A DNA stretch of 64,000 nucleotides from Cedecea neteri (lineage in GTDB: Bacteria; Pseudomonadota; Gammaproteobacteria; Enterobacterales; Enterobacteriaceae), in NCBI RefSeq assembly GCF_000757825.1, contig NZ_CP009451.1:4154001-4218000 (forward strand). The letters are read 5' to 3'. The notes under the pieces are model-generated. The model saw nothing but the letters and a program-made list of their open reading frames with translations, did no database searches and was not told the DNA's origin. A program made the translations under genes and the position numbers. Shown here piece by piece: positions 9,911-18,604 of this stretch. Positions within the stretch are counted from its first letter, which is position 1. Each line of letters opens with the position of its first letter.

Positions 9911-9946
9911 ACAGTAAAGGAATAAGCGTGGTTATTCCTTTACTGT
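9911..9946. other. Perfect 15-bp inverted repeat between gyrA and rcsC
   Basis: Arms ACAGTAAAGGAATAA (9911-9925) and TTATTCCTTTACTGT (9932-9946) are exact complements around the 6-base loop GCGTGG. It begins just after the gyrA terminator. It is A/T-rich and lacks a following T-run, so it is unlike the GC-rich terminators on either side. Function unknown. Confidence 0.8.
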
Positions 9947-10041
9947 GGTTATCTGAAGAAAATCAATGAATTGATTTCCCTGGTTTATTTGCAACTGCTC
10001 TCTGGAAGAACGATGCTTGTCTAAGCACAGTTCTGTATCTG

Positions 10042-10067
10042 GAAGGCCGCTTTTGCGGCCTTTTTTG
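10042..10067 (+). terminator. Second GGCCGC terminator upstream of rcsC
   Basis: GAAGGCCGCTTTTGCGGCCTTTTTTG is an intrinsic terminator with the same stem as the one after gyrA, 160 bases on. It either backs up gyrA termination or ends an unseen short transcript from the 140-base stretch between them. Confidence 0.75.
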
Positions 10068-10146
10068 TTTGCCGTTGCGGGCCAGGGGTTTTGCGGCTAC
10101 CTTAAGCGCATCTCTATTTACTCTCTCGCGTACCGCCAGGCTTAAT

Positions 10147-12999
10147 TTGAAATATCTCGTCTCTTTTCGAAGCACCCTTAAAATTTCGCGTTACCTGTTC
10201 AGGGCGCTAGCGCTGCTGCTCTGGCTGCTGATCGCGCTGTTTTCCGTGTTTTACATCGTTAACGCGCTGCACGATAAAGAGTCGGAGATTCGTCAGGAAT
10301 TTAACATCAGCTTTGACCAGGCCCAGCGCTATATCCAGCGTACCTCGGACGTGGTGAAAGAGCTGAAGTACATTGCTGAGAACCGCCTTACCGCGCCAAA
10401 TGGCGTCCTGCCGCCGCTCGAACAAAGCACCGATAAAACCGATGCGCCAACGTTTATGCCGCTGTTCCCGGACTCGGACTGCTCGGCGGTCAGCGCGACG
10501 TGGCGAAGTTCGCTGCAGTCTCTTTCATGGTTCCTGCGCTACTGGCGCGATAACTTCTCAGCGGCCTACGATCTCAACCGGGTATTTCTGATTGGCGGCG
10601 ATAATTTGTGTATGGCGGACTTTGGGCTGCGTGATATGCCGCTGGAGCGGGAGAGCGCGCTGAAAACGCTGCACGAGCGCATTATGAAATACCGCACCGC
10701 GCCGCAGGATGAACGAGCCAATAGCATCTACTGGATTGGGCAGGGGCCGCGCGCCGGTATTGGTTATTTTTATACCCTGACGCCGGTTTATCTGGCGACC
10801 CGCCTGCAGGCGCTGCTGGGCATTGAGCAAACGGTGCGCATGGAGAACTTCCTGACGCCGGGCACGCTGCCCATCGGGGTGACCATTCTGGATGAAAACG
10901 GTCATCCATTAATTTCTCTGACCGGCCCGGAATCTCGTATTGAACCTGAAAGCCGCTGGATTCAGGACCGCTCCTGGTTTGGCTACACCTCGGGCTTTAA
11001 AGCGCTGGTATTGAAGAAGAATCTGCCGCCGTCGTCGCTGAGCGTTATCTATTCCGTTCCCGTTGACCTGGTGCTGGAAAGCATCAGGATGCTGATCCTC
11101 AATGCCGTGTTACTCAACGTTCTGGTCGGGATTGTGCTGTTTACCCTGGCACGCATGTATGAACGCAGGATTTTTATCCCTGCCGAAAGCGATGCCCAGC
11201 GGCTGGAGGAGCACGAGCAGTTCAACCGGAAAATTGTCGCGTCTGCGCCGGTGGGTATCTGTATCCTGCGAACGCAGGACGGTACCAATATTCTGAGTAA
11301 CGAACTGGCGCACAATTACCTCAATATGCTGACCCACGAGGACAGGCAGCGGCTGACGCAGATTATCTGCGGTCAGCAGGTTAATTTTGTCGATGTGGTG
11401 ACCAGCAATCATACCAATCTGCAGATTAGCTTTGTGCATTCGCGCTACCGCAATGAGAACGTGGCGATTTGCGTGCTGGTTGACGTGAGCGCCCGCGTGA
11501 AGATGGAAGAATCGCTGCAGGAGATGGCTCAGGCGTCCGAGCAGGCCAGCCAGTCGAAGTCCATGTTCCTTGCCACCGTCAGCCACGAACTGCGTACGCC
11601 GCTGTACGGCATTATCGGTAACCTCGATCTGCTGCAAACGAAAGAGCTGCCGAAGGGCGTCGACAGGCTGGTCACGGCAATGAATAACTCCTCCAGCCTG
11701 CTGCTTAAGATCATCAGCGACATTCTCGACTTCTCAAAAATTGAGTCCGAGCAGCTGAAAATTGAGCCTCGCGAGTTTTCACCGCGCGAGGTGATGAGCC
11801 ACATTACCGCCAACTATCTGCCGCTCGTGGTTCGTAAGCAGCTTGGGCTTTACTGCTTTATCGACGACGACGTACCGCTAACCCTGCAGGGTGACCCGAT
11901 GCGGCTGCAGCAGGTGATTTCTAACCTGCTTAGCAACGCGATTAAGTTCACCGATATTGGCTGTATCATCCTGCATGTTTCCGTTAACGGAGACTACCTG
12001 AGCTTCCGGGTTCGCGATACCGGGGTGGGGATCCCGACCAAAGAAGTCACCAGGCTGTTCGATCCGTTCTTCCAGGTCGGTACCGGCGTGCAGCGCAATT
12101 TCCAGGGAACCGGGCTGGGACTGGCGATTTGCGAAAAGCTTATCAGCATGATGGACGGTGATATCTCCGTGGATACCGAAGCGGGAATGGGGAGCCAGTT
12201 TACGGTTCGCATCCCGCTGTATCAGGCGCAGTTTGCGCCGAAGAATAACGTCGAAGGGTTGGCGGATAAGCGCTGCTGGCTGGCGGTTCGCAATGATTAT
12301 CTCAGCAGCTATCTGGAATCTCTGCTGGTGAAAAATGGGCTACAGGCTCACTTCTGGTCGGGCGAAACGCCGGGCAGCGACGATATTCTGATCACCGATG
12401 ACAATCTTTCTGCTCCGTGGGGCGGACGGGCGGCAATTGTCTTCTGCCGTCGCCATATCGGAATTCCCGTTGAATTTGAGCCTGGCCGTTGGGTCCACAG
12501 CGTAGCCGCGCCTCACGAGCTTCTACCTCTGTTGGGGCGGATTTACAGTATTACCGTAGACGTGCCGGGCAGCTCTCCTGCGCTGACGGCGGCGAGCGAA
12601 ATCAGCGAGCAGAACGACGATATGATGATTCTGGTGGTTGACGATCATCCGATTAACCGTCGCCTGCTGGCGGATCAGCTTGGATCGCTCGGTTACCAGT
12701 GCAAGACGGCGAACGACGGCATCGACGCGCTTAACGTGCTCAGCAAAAACCATATTGATATTGTGCTGAGCGACGTCAACATGCCGAACATGGACGGCTA
12801 TCGCCTGACCCAGCGCATTCGTCAGCTGGGGCTGACGCTGCCGGTCATCGGCGTGACGGCCAATGCGCTGGCGGAAGAGAAACAGCGGTGTCTGGAGTCC
12901 GGCATGGACAGCTGCCTGTCTAAACCGGTGACGCTCGACGTTATTAAACAGACGCTGGCGGTTTATACCGCTCGCGTTCGCAGTACCCGTAATGCCTGA
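10147..12999 (+). CDS. rcsC: Hybrid sensor histidine kinase RcsC
   Basis: Inner-membrane hybrid kinase of the Rcs envelope-stress phosphorelay. It passes phosphate through RcsD to RcsB. I place the start at the TTG at 10147, reading (M)KYLVSFRSTLK, because E. coli RcsC begins there; the product is then 950 residues (E. coli 949). Further in-frame upstream starts would add 26 residues unlike the family. Two membrane helices (about 20-40 and 310-335) flank the periplasmic domain. His480 lies in SHELRTPL, an HATPase domain follows with DTGVGIP and GTGLGLAI, and the C-terminal receiver carries LSDVNMPNMDG. The ato and yfa genes that separate gyrA from rcsC in E. coli are absent. Confidence 0.95.
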   Translation: MKYLVSFRSTLKISRYLFRALALLLWLLIALFSVFYIVNALHDKESEIRQEFNISFDQAQRYIQRTSDVVKELKYIAENRLTAPNGVLPPLEQSTDKTDAPTFMPLFPDSDCSAVSATWRSSLQSLSWFLRYWRDNFSAAYDLNRVFLIGGDNLCMADFGLRDMPLERESALKTLHERIMKYRTAPQDERANSIYWIGQGPRAGIGYFYTLTPVYLATRLQALLGIEQTVRMENFLTPGTLPIGVTILDENGHPLISLTGPESRIEPESRWIQDRSWFGYTSGFKALVLKKNLPPSSLSVIYSVPVDLVLESIRMLILNAVLLNVLVGIVLFTLARMYERRIFIPAESDAQRLEEHEQFNRKIVASAPVGICILRTQDGTNILSNELAHNYLNMLTHEDRQRLTQIICGQQVNFVDVVTSNHTNLQISFVHSRYRNENVAICVLVDVSARVKMEESLQEMAQASEQASQSKSMFLATVSHELRTPLYGIIGNLDLLQTKELPKGVDRLVTAMNNSSSLLLKIISDILDFSKIESEQLKIEPREFSPREVMSHITANYLPLVVRKQLGLYCFIDDDVPLTLQGDPMRLQQVISNLLSNAIKFTDIGCIILHVSVNGDYLSFRVRDTGVGIPTKEVTRLFDPFFQVGTGVQRNFQGTGLGLAICEKLISMMDGDISVDTEAGMGSQFTVRIPLYQAQFAPKNNVEGLADKRCWLAVRNDYLSSYLESLLVKNGLQAHFWSGETPGSDDILITDDNLSAPWGGRAAIVFCRRHIGIPVEFEPGRWVHSVAAPHELLPLLGRIYSITVDVPGSSPALTAASEISEQNDDMMILVVDDHPINRRLLADQLGSLGYQCKTANDGIDALNVLSKNHIDIVLSDVNMPNMDGYRLTQRIRQLGLTLPVIGVTANALAEEKQRCLESGMDSCLSKPVTLDVIKQTLAVYTARVRSTRNA

Positions 13000-13013
13000 T
13001 AATTCGGTACCAT

Positions 13014-13048
13014 AAAAAAGCCCCGCGGTTAAATGCGGGGCTTTTTTT
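13014..13048. terminator. Bidirectional terminator between rcsC and rcsB
   Basis: AAAAAAGCCCCGC, loop GGTTAAAT, GCGGGGCTTTTTTT. The A-run and T-run on either side fit termination of both convergent genes. Confidence 0.92.
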
Positions 13049-13064
13049 CATGCAGATGCGCTAA

Positions 13065-13715
13065 TTACTCTTTGTCCGCTGGCGTCAGGCTCACGGAAGA
13101 AAGGTAGTTCAGCAGCGCAATATCGTTTTCCACACCCAGCTTCATCATCGCTGATTTCTTCTGGCTGCTGATTGTTTTGATGCTGCGGTTCAGCTTGCGG
13201 GCAATTTCGGTCACCAGGAAACCTTCTGCGAACAGGCGGAGGACTTCACTCTCTTTCGGAGAAAGACGCTTGTCGCCATAGCCGCCGGCGCTGATTTTTT
13301 CCAGCAGGCGAGAGACGCTCTCCGGCGTGAATTTTTTACCTTTCTGCAGGGCGGCGAGCGCTTTAGGCAGATCGGTTGGGGCGCCTTGTTTGAGGACGAT
13401 CCCTTCGATGTCCAGATCCAACACCGCGCTAAGGATAGCCGGGTTGTTGTTCATGGTCAGCACAATGATCGACAGATCCGGGAAGTGACGCTTGATGTAT
13501 TTAATCAGCGTAATGCCGTCGCCGTATTTGTCGCCCGGCATGGAAAGATCGGTGATTAAAACATTGGCTTCAAGCTTTGGTAAGTTGTTAATAAGCGCCG
13601 TGGAGTCTTCGAATTCACCGACAACATTCACCCATTCGATCTGCTCCAGAGACTTACGAATGCCGAACAGAACAATCGGATGGTCGTCAGCAATAATTAC
13701 GTTCATATTGTTCAT
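13065..13715 (-). CDS. rcsB: Response regulator RcsB
   Basis: DNA-binding response regulator of the Rcs phosphorelay. It controls capsule, motility and cell-envelope genes, alone or with partners such as RcsA. It has 216 residues, as in E. coli. The receiver domain has acidic pocket Asp10/Asp11 and phosphoacceptor Asp56 in LITDLSMPG. A LuxR-type helix-turn-helix follows (LSPKESEVLRLFAEGFLVTEIA). The start lies 16 bases after the rcsD stop, the standard rcsDB arrangement. Confidence 0.98.
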   Translation of the reverse strand: MNNMNVIIADDHPIVLFGIRKSLEQIEWVNVVGEFEDSTALINNLPKLEANVLITDLSMPGDKYGDGITLIKYIKRHFPDLSIIVLTMNNNPAILSAVLDLDIEGIVLKQGAPTDLPKALAALQKGKKFTPESVSRLLEKISAGGYGDKRLSPKESEVLRLFAEGFLVTEIARKLNRSIKTISSQKKSAMMKLGVENDIALLNYLSSVSLTPADKE

Positions 13716-13731
13716 CTAATAGGCTACCTTG

Positions 13732-16392
13732 CTACAGCAGACTTTTGACATAAGCATCAATGTCGCTGATATATTTTTGTATGTCTGGAGCGTCACTTTC
13801 ACGAATGTGGTGCTCCAACGTTTCACATAACTGTTTGCCGGGCACGAGATTCAGCATCGCAAACACGCCCTTCAGGCGGTGCGCTGTCTGAGCCAGAGCG
13901 GCAAAGTCGCCCGCTGCAGATTCAGTATACAGCCTGGTAACATCTTCCGGTACCGTGTCGACAAACAGCGCGTAATAACCGCTGGCGTGCAGCTGAGCGT
14001 TTTCATCGCCGCCCAGAGGCGAGTCCGGCGTATCTTCCTCCGCCAGTTGGTTTTCAATCAGCTGCAGAACGGCATCCTGCATCGCATTGCTGATATTAAA
14101 GTTGACCCGGAACTGGCCTGGGGCGATTTTCCGCATCCCGTTTTCATCATCGCTTAAAAGCAAGCCCGAAGCAGTAAGATTAGACGGATTATCAGTGAGG
14201 AAGATATCAAAGTCTTGACTCGCCAGTCTTTCGTCCGGGGAAATACAGTTTGCGCCCCAGTTTTCCAGCATTCTGGTCACAATGGTACGCACCTCATTGG
14301 AGGTGATATCCAGCATTGCCACGACATCATCCAGCAGTTTTTCTTCCTGCATCTCCGCCTGGGGCTCAGCGGCCATTCTGATGTGTAAATTATAGCGCGT
14401 GCCGATGTCCGGGCGCGTTTTGATGTTCAGGTGGCCACCGAGCTTGCGCGCAAGGCGATCGCAGAGATAAAACGCGAGACCATTGGCCTGGCCGTAGCGG
14501 TCTTCACTTGTCTCGTTAAGGAACGGGAAATGCAGATTATCCACTTCTCCGTTGCCGATCCCGTTGCCGGTATCAAGCACACGGAACAGCAGGCGATCCG
14601 GCCCGGCTTCCTCTTCGCTGATTTCAAGCGTAATTTTGCCAATCTGCGTGGTCGTCACCGAGTAATGCAGCAGGAGTTCCAGAATTTTTCGCAGCACGTC
14701 TTTGTCGCCGTGGCGTTTTTCATCGGCCGGCAGGTTGTTGTTGATGAGCAGCTGTAGCCCTTTACGCTTGATAATCGGCAGCATCGACAGCGCCACTTCA
14801 TCGACAAGCGACTGGATGGAAAACTCGCTGGCCTGGGTTTTCCAGCTGTCTGCTTCCAGCATATTCAACAACTGAATTTCATCGACCAGGCGCACAATAG
14901 TCTGTGCATCGTTCGAGAGCTGCAGGTGTTTATCGTCGTTAATTTCTGCCGCATGTTCGGCCAGCTGCTTAACCGGCAGCTGTAGCGCCTCGCCAATGTG
15001 CTGCATAAAGGCGGCGCGGCCCTGCTGGTTTTTCTCATACAGGCGCTGGGCCTGCTTGAGCTTCTTGTTTACCAGAATTTCACGATCCTGATCGCGGATA
15101 ACAAAAATCTGCGTGCGCGGCGCTATCTGGCTGCGAAACTGACGAATCTCATACAGCTCATTATTTACCGTGGCCTGAATAACGCCCTGGTGCTGATCCG
15201 CCATCGAAATGATGTTTTGCAAGTTCAGATGGGGCAGCAGGTGGTCGGCAATTTTGTTGCTTATTACCGTGCGATTGGCATCGAGGTCGTGGACCAGCAG
15301 GCCAAGCGGCAGGATGGCCACGATCTCTTCGTTTAGCGCCCGCAGGATTTGTAGCTCACCGTTACCCGGATTGCTTTCGGTCTGGCGCTGGGGCTGCTGG
15401 CGGAAGGTCGCGAAGCCAAAAACGGCTAACCCGAGCAGCGCAATGTTCAGCAGCAACGGCAGAAGAATGTTTTGCAGCGTATCCATCATCAGCGTACCAA
15501 ACGGTACCTTCCACACCAGTTGGAGCTGAGTTGTGGCCACCGGTGCGGTGATTTCAATCCGGGCGCTATTAAAATTAATGCTCACGCTGTCCGGATCGTC
15601 TTTATCCGTTGCCGTAGCGGCGGCCCGCTGGCGCTCATCTGGCTCGAGCTGGAAGCTGTCCAGCGACATTGTCGGTGGAATAAGATCGTTAATAGGCAAA
15701 TCAAATGCGACCACGGTGGCCAGATGCCCAGGCTGATTAAAGGTGGTTCGAAGCGTGAAGTAATGGCCGTTTTGCCAGTTTAGCTTGCGCAGCGAAGAGA
15801 AACTTTCGCGCTCGTCCAGGGCATTGGCCTGCTGCAGCATCTCTGCCCGGCGTGAGTCCACGATGGTACCAACGCCAGAGTCTTTAAAGCCGGAGGAGAG
15901 ATCTTTTAGCGGCAGGGTAGAGACCAGGATCATGCTGTTGTCCTGGCCGTTCAGGTAGTACATCGACCAGGGGCTGTTCTCCGCGCCCCAAAGCGTGTCC
16001 AGGTAGCCGGATATCCGCTGCGTCATTTCCAGCGTAGAGCTGTCATGGGAGCCAAAGATCAGCGCTTCGGTTTTGCTGCGTGGCTTGTCGAGGTAATACA
16101 CGTCCTGGCGCAGGCGGGTTTCCTGCAGGTTTTCCCCAGAGGCCGCAGGCGCGGTGGCAATATTGTCGTAGATTTGCCACGTCGCATAGCGATAGGTTTC
16201 TACCCGCTTATGCAGGGCATGCGTGATGTCGACAATCTGATAGCTTTTGTCCTTCAGCCAGGCATTAACGGCGCTTTGCACCAGCACGCCCATGGAGACG
16301 AGCAGTACGATGGTCAGCAGCAAAAAGAAGCGCGTAATGTTGCCGGGGAACAGTGAGAACTTATTTAGCGACGTATTTTCAGACTGGCTCAT
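13732..16392 (-). CDS. rcsD: Phosphotransfer intermediate RcsD
   Basis: Membrane phosphotransfer protein between RcsC and RcsB. I choose the ATG at 16392 (MSQSENTSLNKFSLFPGNITRFF), which aligns with the E. coli start and gives 886 residues (E. coli 890). An in-frame extension of 18 residues further up has no family support. There is an N-terminal membrane helix (about 17-40), a periplasmic domain, a second helix near 310-330, a degenerate kinase-like region lacking a phosphoacceptor histidine, and a C-terminal HPt domain with the phosphorylated histidine in AQTAHRLKGVFAML. Confidence 0.95.
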   Translation of the reverse strand: MSQSENTSLNKFSLFPGNITRFFLLLTIVLLVSMGVLVQSAVNAWLKDKSYQIVDITHALHKRVETYRYATWQIYDNIATAPAASGENLQETRLRQDVYYLDKPRSKTEALIFGSHDSSTLEMTQRISGYLDTLWGAENSPWSMYYLNGQDNSMILVSTLPLKDLSSGFKDSGVGTIVDSRRAEMLQQANALDERESFSSLRKLNWQNGHYFTLRTTFNQPGHLATVVAFDLPINDLIPPTMSLDSFQLEPDERQRAAATATDKDDPDSVSINFNSARIEITAPVATTQLQLVWKVPFGTLMMDTLQNILLPLLLNIALLGLAVFGFATFRQQPQRQTESNPGNGELQILRALNEEIVAILPLGLLVHDLDANRTVISNKIADHLLPHLNLQNIISMADQHQGVIQATVNNELYEIRQFRSQIAPRTQIFVIRDQDREILVNKKLKQAQRLYEKNQQGRAAFMQHIGEALQLPVKQLAEHAAEINDDKHLQLSNDAQTIVRLVDEIQLLNMLEADSWKTQASEFSIQSLVDEVALSMLPIIKRKGLQLLINNNLPADEKRHGDKDVLRKILELLLHYSVTTTQIGKITLEISEEEAGPDRLLFRVLDTGNGIGNGEVDNLHFPFLNETSEDRYGQANGLAFYLCDRLARKLGGHLNIKTRPDIGTRYNLHIRMAAEPQAEMQEEKLLDDVVAMLDITSNEVRTIVTRMLENWGANCISPDERLASQDFDIFLTDNPSNLTASGLLLSDDENGMRKIAPGQFRVNFNISNAMQDAVLQLIENQLAEEDTPDSPLGGDENAQLHASGYYALFVDTVPEDVTRLYTESAAGDFAALAQTAHRLKGVFAMLNLVPGKQLCETLEHHIRESDAPDIQKYISDIDAYVKSLL

Positions 16393-16621
16393 TGTATGTA
16401 GGTAACCCGGCGAAGCCTCGCCAATCCTGGATGATAGATAGCCCAACTGATTGCGTGGGCCGTTTAGCCTTAGCGTCTTCGCGCCGGCAGACGCTAAGAA
16501 TACCTTTATATGGCGATACAGTCAGCAATCTGACGCAGTATAGGGGGTTCTCAGGCGTTTTTCAGGTGACTGATTATTAGGATAAATCCTTAAATAAGAA
16601 TTTACGTTAAGTTACTGAGAG

Positions 16622-16652
16622 AGATTTGTACAGTTGGGGAAGATTTGTACAG
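16622..16652. repeat. 12-bp direct repeats upstream of rcsD
   Basis: AGATTTGTACAG occurs at 16622-16633 and again at 16641-16652, start to start 19 bases. They lie 230-260 bases upstream of rcsD on its promoter side. They could be a tandem protein-binding site; no regulator is recognised. The rest of 16393-16808 shows no gene. Confidence 0.5.
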
Positions 16653-16808
16653 CTATTTGTGGCGAACGCAGAGAGGCAATAAAAGGCTGTTTTTAAGAAT
16701 CATCTGGGTTGTGCATGAAATATGGAGAAAAAAAGCAGATTGATTAATTAACAGACGTTACAAATTGCATCGGTAGCAGGAGAATATTAAAGTTGTGTAA
16801 AGAAGGGC

Positions 16809-16900
16809 AAAAAAAACCGGATGCGAGCATCCGGCACTAATAGGGGTAAACGGACATTCAGATTCGAATGACGGTAATAAATAAAGTTAATGATGATAGC
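16809..16900 (-). ncRNA. micF: MicF antisense RNA
   Basis: On the minus strand the sequence begins GCTATCATCATTAACTTTAT and ends with the terminator CCGGATGCTCGCATCCGG plus eight T. It is about 92 nt (E. coli 93). The position, divergent from ompC and facing rcsD, is the classic micF locus. MicF pairs through its 5' end with ompF mRNA and blocks porin synthesis; that 5' seed looks unchanged from E. coli. A TAAAAT box (16908-16913) sits at the right place for a -10. The middle and loop differ by a few bases from the E. coli RNA as I recall it. Confidence 0.92.
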
Positions 16901-17056
16901 GAGAGTGATTTTATCGCTGAAAGTAAGAAAAAAATTATCATTCAGTGCTACTTTTTTATTTTTGGTCTAACTTATTGTTTTTAATGCATTGTTATTATTT
17001 TTTGATTATTCATGCTTATATTTTTAGCTATTCGTGCTAAAAAAAGTTCCCTCTGA

Positions 17057-17118
17057 TTTACATTTGGATACATCTATATTGATAAATGAAACATCTATAT
17101 AGTTTTCGTATCATATTC
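17057..17118 (+). promoter_or_regulatory. ompC upstream OmpR-binding sites
   Basis: TTTACATTTGGATACATCTA (17057-17076), ATTGATAAATGAAACATCTAT (17078-17098) and AGTTTTCGTATCATATTC (17101-17118) line up with the three tandem OmpR sites C1-C3 of E. coli ompC, each with the GATACAT/GAAACAT-like core. The untranslated leader that follows keeps the CTGATTA / TAATCAG hairpin and the ACAGAGGGTTAATAA ribosome site seen in E. coli. The very AT-rich stretch 16920-17056 holds no gene. Confidence 0.8.
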
Positions 17119-17228
17119 TCGTTGGATTATTCAGCCTTTGTTTTGGACAATGAATTTGCCGACTGATTAGAGGGTTAATCAGTAAGCAGTGGTAAATAAA
17201 ATAAGGCATATAACAGAGGGTTAATAAG

Positions 17229-18323
17229 ATGAAAGTTAAAGCACTATCCCTTCTGGTACCGGCTCTGCTGGTAGCAGGCGCTGCAAATGCAGCCGAAATT
17301 TATAACAAAGACGGCAATAAATTAGACCTGTACGGTAAAGTTGATGGTCTGCACTATTTCTCCAATGATAAAAGCGCTGACGGCGACCAGACTTACGTTC
17401 GCTTCGGCTTCAAAGGCGAAACTCAGATCAACGACCAACTGACCGGTTACGGCCAGTGGGAATACAACGTTCAGGCGAACAACACTGAAAACTCAAGCGA
17501 TCAGGCCTGGACTCGTCTGGCGTTTGCTGGTCTGAAGTTCGGTCAGGCGGGTTCTTTCGACTATGGTCGTAACTACGGCGTTGTTTACGACGTTACTTCC
17601 TGGACTGACGTTCTGCCAGAATTCGGTGGCGATACCTACGGTGCTGATAACTTCATGCAGTCTCGTGCAAACGGCGTTGCAACCTACCGTAACACCGACT
17701 TCTTCGGTCTGGTTGATGGCCTGAACTTTGCTCTGCAGTATCAGGGTAAAAACGGCAGCGCTAGCGGTGAAGGTTCTACCAACAACGGTCGTGGCCTCCT
17801 GCGTCAGAATGGTGACGGCTTCGGCGGCTCCCTGACCTACGATCTGGGTGAAGGTTTCAGCCTGGGTTCAGCAATTTCTAGCTCTAAACGTACTACCGAT
17901 CAGAACGCCGCTGGCGTACTGGGTCACGGTGATGACGCCACTACCTACACCGGCGGTCTGAAATACGACGCTAACAACATCTATCTGGCATCTCAGTACA
18001 CCCAGACCTACAACGCAACTCGCGCTGGTAGCCTGGGCTTTGCTAACAAAGCACAGAACTTCGAAGTTGTTGCTCAGTACCAGTTCGACTTCGGTCTGCG
18101 TCCATCCGTGGCTTACCTGCAGTCTAAAGGTAAGAACCTGGAAGGCTACGGCGACCAGGATCTGCTGAAATATGTTGATGTTGGCGCGACTTACTACTTC
18201 AACAAAAACATGTCCACCTACGTTGACTACAAAATCAACCTGCTGGACAAAAATGACTTCACTCAGGCTGCCGGCATCGGTACCGATGACGTTGTGGGTG
18301 TAGGCCTGGTTTACCAGTTCTAA
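17229..18323 (+). CDS. ompC: Outer-membrane porin OmpC
   Basis: Trimeric 16-stranded beta-barrel general porin, 364 residues. A 21-residue signal peptide ends AGAANA and the mature protein starts [16 protein letters not shown], the classic OmpC N-terminus. The constriction loop L3 contains PEFGGDTY. The C-terminal residue is Phe (VGLVYQF), as required for BAM-mediated assembly. Surface loops, such as [16 protein letters not shown] and the region around AGVLGHGDD, differ from E. coli, as is usual. Context (micF, rcsD upstream; apbE downstream) fixes it as ompC rather than ompF or phoE. Confidence 0.96.
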   Translation: MKVKALSLLVPALLVAGAANAAEIYNKDGNKLDLYGKVDGLHYFSNDKSADGDQTYVRFGFKGETQINDQLTGYGQWEYNVQANNTENSSDQAWTRLAFAGLKFGQAGSFDYGRNYGVVYDVTSWTDVLPEFGGDTYGADNFMQSRANGVATYRNTDFFGLVDGLNFALQYQGKNGSASGEGSTNNGRGLLRQNGDGFGGSLTYDLGEGFSLGSAISSSKRTTDQNAAGVLGHGDDATTYTGGLKYDANNIYLASQYTQTYNATRAGSLGFANKAQNFEVVAQYQFDFGLRPSVAYLQSKGKNLEGYGDQDLLKYVDVGATYYFNKNMSTYVDYKINLLDKNDFTQAAGIGTDDVVGVGLVYQF

Positions 18324-18339
18324 TCTCAGTCAAAATGAC

Positions 18340-18362
18340 AAAGGCGCCGCAAGGCGCCTTTG
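18340..18362 (+). terminator. ompC terminator, first copy
   Basis: AAAGGCGCCGCAAGGCGCCTTT hairpin 17 bases after the ompC stop; only a short T-run follows. Confidence 0.85.
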
Positions 18363-18490
18363 AGACTGCTGACAAAGTTCATTGCTATAAAAAAGTCCGA
18401 ACCAAGGTCTAATAAAAACAATGAATAATGTTCTCTGGTTTGCCCCAAACGGTCGAAAACCACGTCTTTCGGCTGTTTGTCATCAATCTG

Positions 18491-18516
18491 AAAGGCGCCG
18501 CAAGGCGCCTTTTTTC
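18491..18516 (+). terminator. Second terminator with the same stem, before apbE
   Basis: AAAGGCGCCGCAAGGCGCCT followed by a full T-run. The hairpin is identical to that after ompC, 150 bases further on. The stretch between (18363-18490) has no protein gene; it could encode a small RNA ending at this terminator, but no convincing promoter is visible. Confidence 0.85.
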
Positions 18517-18604
18517 TGTCTTAAACCTCAATGGCTCGCCGCTTGCCTCATCTCTTTTCCCCTTTTGCTGTACTCTTAGCCTCCCGAAACAGGAGAGTGA
18601 CACC

